Below, in pieces: positions 5,948-6,199 of a stretch of DNA of 6,199 nucleotides (the stretch's first letter is position 1; every line of letters starts with the position of its first letter). Made by a program: the position numbers and the translations under genes. The stretch is from an uncultured beta proteobacterium (GTDB lineage: Bacteria > Pseudomonadota > Gammaproteobacteria > Burkholderiales > Burkholderiaceae_C): NCBI GenBank assembly GCA_903914985.1, contig CAIWRE010000296.1:1-6199 (forward strand), given 5' to 3'. Under the pieces are notes generated by a model that did not search any database, was not told the DNA's origin, and saw only the letters and a list, made by a program, of their open reading frames with translations.

Positions 5948-6199
5948 GCACCGTCATTGGCCGGCTTTACCTGGTGCCAGCCCCGCTGGACTTCGGCTGT
6001 GCGCAGCAAAGTCCCTTGCAGGAGTCCATGCCCTTGGAGACGCTGCGAATCACCACTTCGCTGCAGCACTGGGTGTGCGAAAACGCCAAGTCAACACGCG
6101 CTTACCTCAAACGGGTGGGCGAGGTCTTGCCTTTGGCCACGCCGATTCAAGCGCAGACTCTGAGGGAGTTGCCCCGCGAAATCCACAAAAAAGGCGATC
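5944..6199 (+). CDS. SAM-dependent methyltransferase, RsmI/tetrapyrrole-methylase-like (partial, runs off right edge)
   Basis: The first 85 codons are present. GTG at 5944-5946 overlaps the maf TGA as GTGA, so the two genes are probably cotranscribed and translationally coupled. The product begins MSTVIGRLYLVPAPLDFG, resembling the first strand LYLV-x-TP of RsmI-type 16S rRNA 2'-O-methyltransferases, and later has WVCENAKSTRAYLKRVG (about 43-59) and ELPREIHKKGD at the edge. I recall this combination from a methyltransferase found beside maf in Burkholderiales, a shorter, diverged relative of RsmI. The ENAK segment takes the place of the usual AEDTR. The substrate is unknown, so I give no symbol. 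The SAM-binding core lies beyond the window, so the family call rests on the N-terminus and the neighbourhood. No alternative ATG restores the conserved LYLV start. Confidence 0.78.
   Translation, partial: MSTVIGRLYLVPAPLDFGCAQQSPLQESMPLETLRITTSLQHWVCENAKSTRAYLKRVGEVLPLATPIQAQTLRELPREIHKKGD

Overview
The window is a conserved chromosomal housekeeping locus of a betaproteobacterium. The order maf/yceF (divergent), then yceD-rpmF-plsX-fabH-fabD-fabG-acpP-fabF, together with protein details (the PlsX N-terminus [14 protein letters not shown], the short L32, and a YceD ending in KPNPFAALVALK), fits Burkholderiales and most likely Comamonadaceae (Rhodoferax/Polaromonas/Limnohabitans-like). That lineage call rests on gene order and remembered protein similarity, not on a search. 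Base composition looks moderately GC-rich and even across the window. I see no mobile element, tRNA, rRNA or CRISPR array.

Layout: nearly everything from 1 to about 5319 is on the minus strand, so transcription runs from right to left. yceD (4777-5319) and rpmF (4450-4632) form the ribosome-related head; a sigma70-type promoter (-10 TATAAT at 4725-4730) lies between them. A strong intrinsic terminator (about 4391-4435) follows rpmF. Then come plsX (3293-4342), fabH (2319-3296), fabD (1324-2274), fabG (581-1327), acpP (234-473) and the first 35 codons of fabF (1-106). plsX/fabH and fabD/fabG overlap by 4 bp (ATGA). fabH/fabD are 44 bp apart. acpP has its own leader with an extended -10 promoter, and acpP/fabF are separated by 127 bp holding two hairpins. 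On the plus strand, starting 25 bp from yceD, are maf/yceF (5345-5947) and, overlapping its stop by 4 bp, a GTG-initiated SAM-dependent methyltransferase of the RsmI/tetrapyrrole-methylase type (5944 to beyond the right edge).

Together the minus-strand genes couple phospholipid and fatty acid synthesis to ribosome supply. AcpP carries the acyl chain. FabD makes malonyl-ACP. FabH starts chains from acetyl-CoA and malonyl-ACP. FabG performs the first reduction of each cycle and FabF elongates. PlsX turns acyl-ACP into acyl-phosphate for phospholipid synthesis. L32 and YceD belong to the large ribosomal subunit and its assembly.

I found no undescribed biological system. All catalytic residues I checked are present and no gene is broken. 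What deserves a second look is regulatory: the terminator between rpmF and plsX, the inverted repeat around the rpmF -10, the hairpin in the fabF leader, and several genes that start without a recognisable Shine-Dalgarno sequence.
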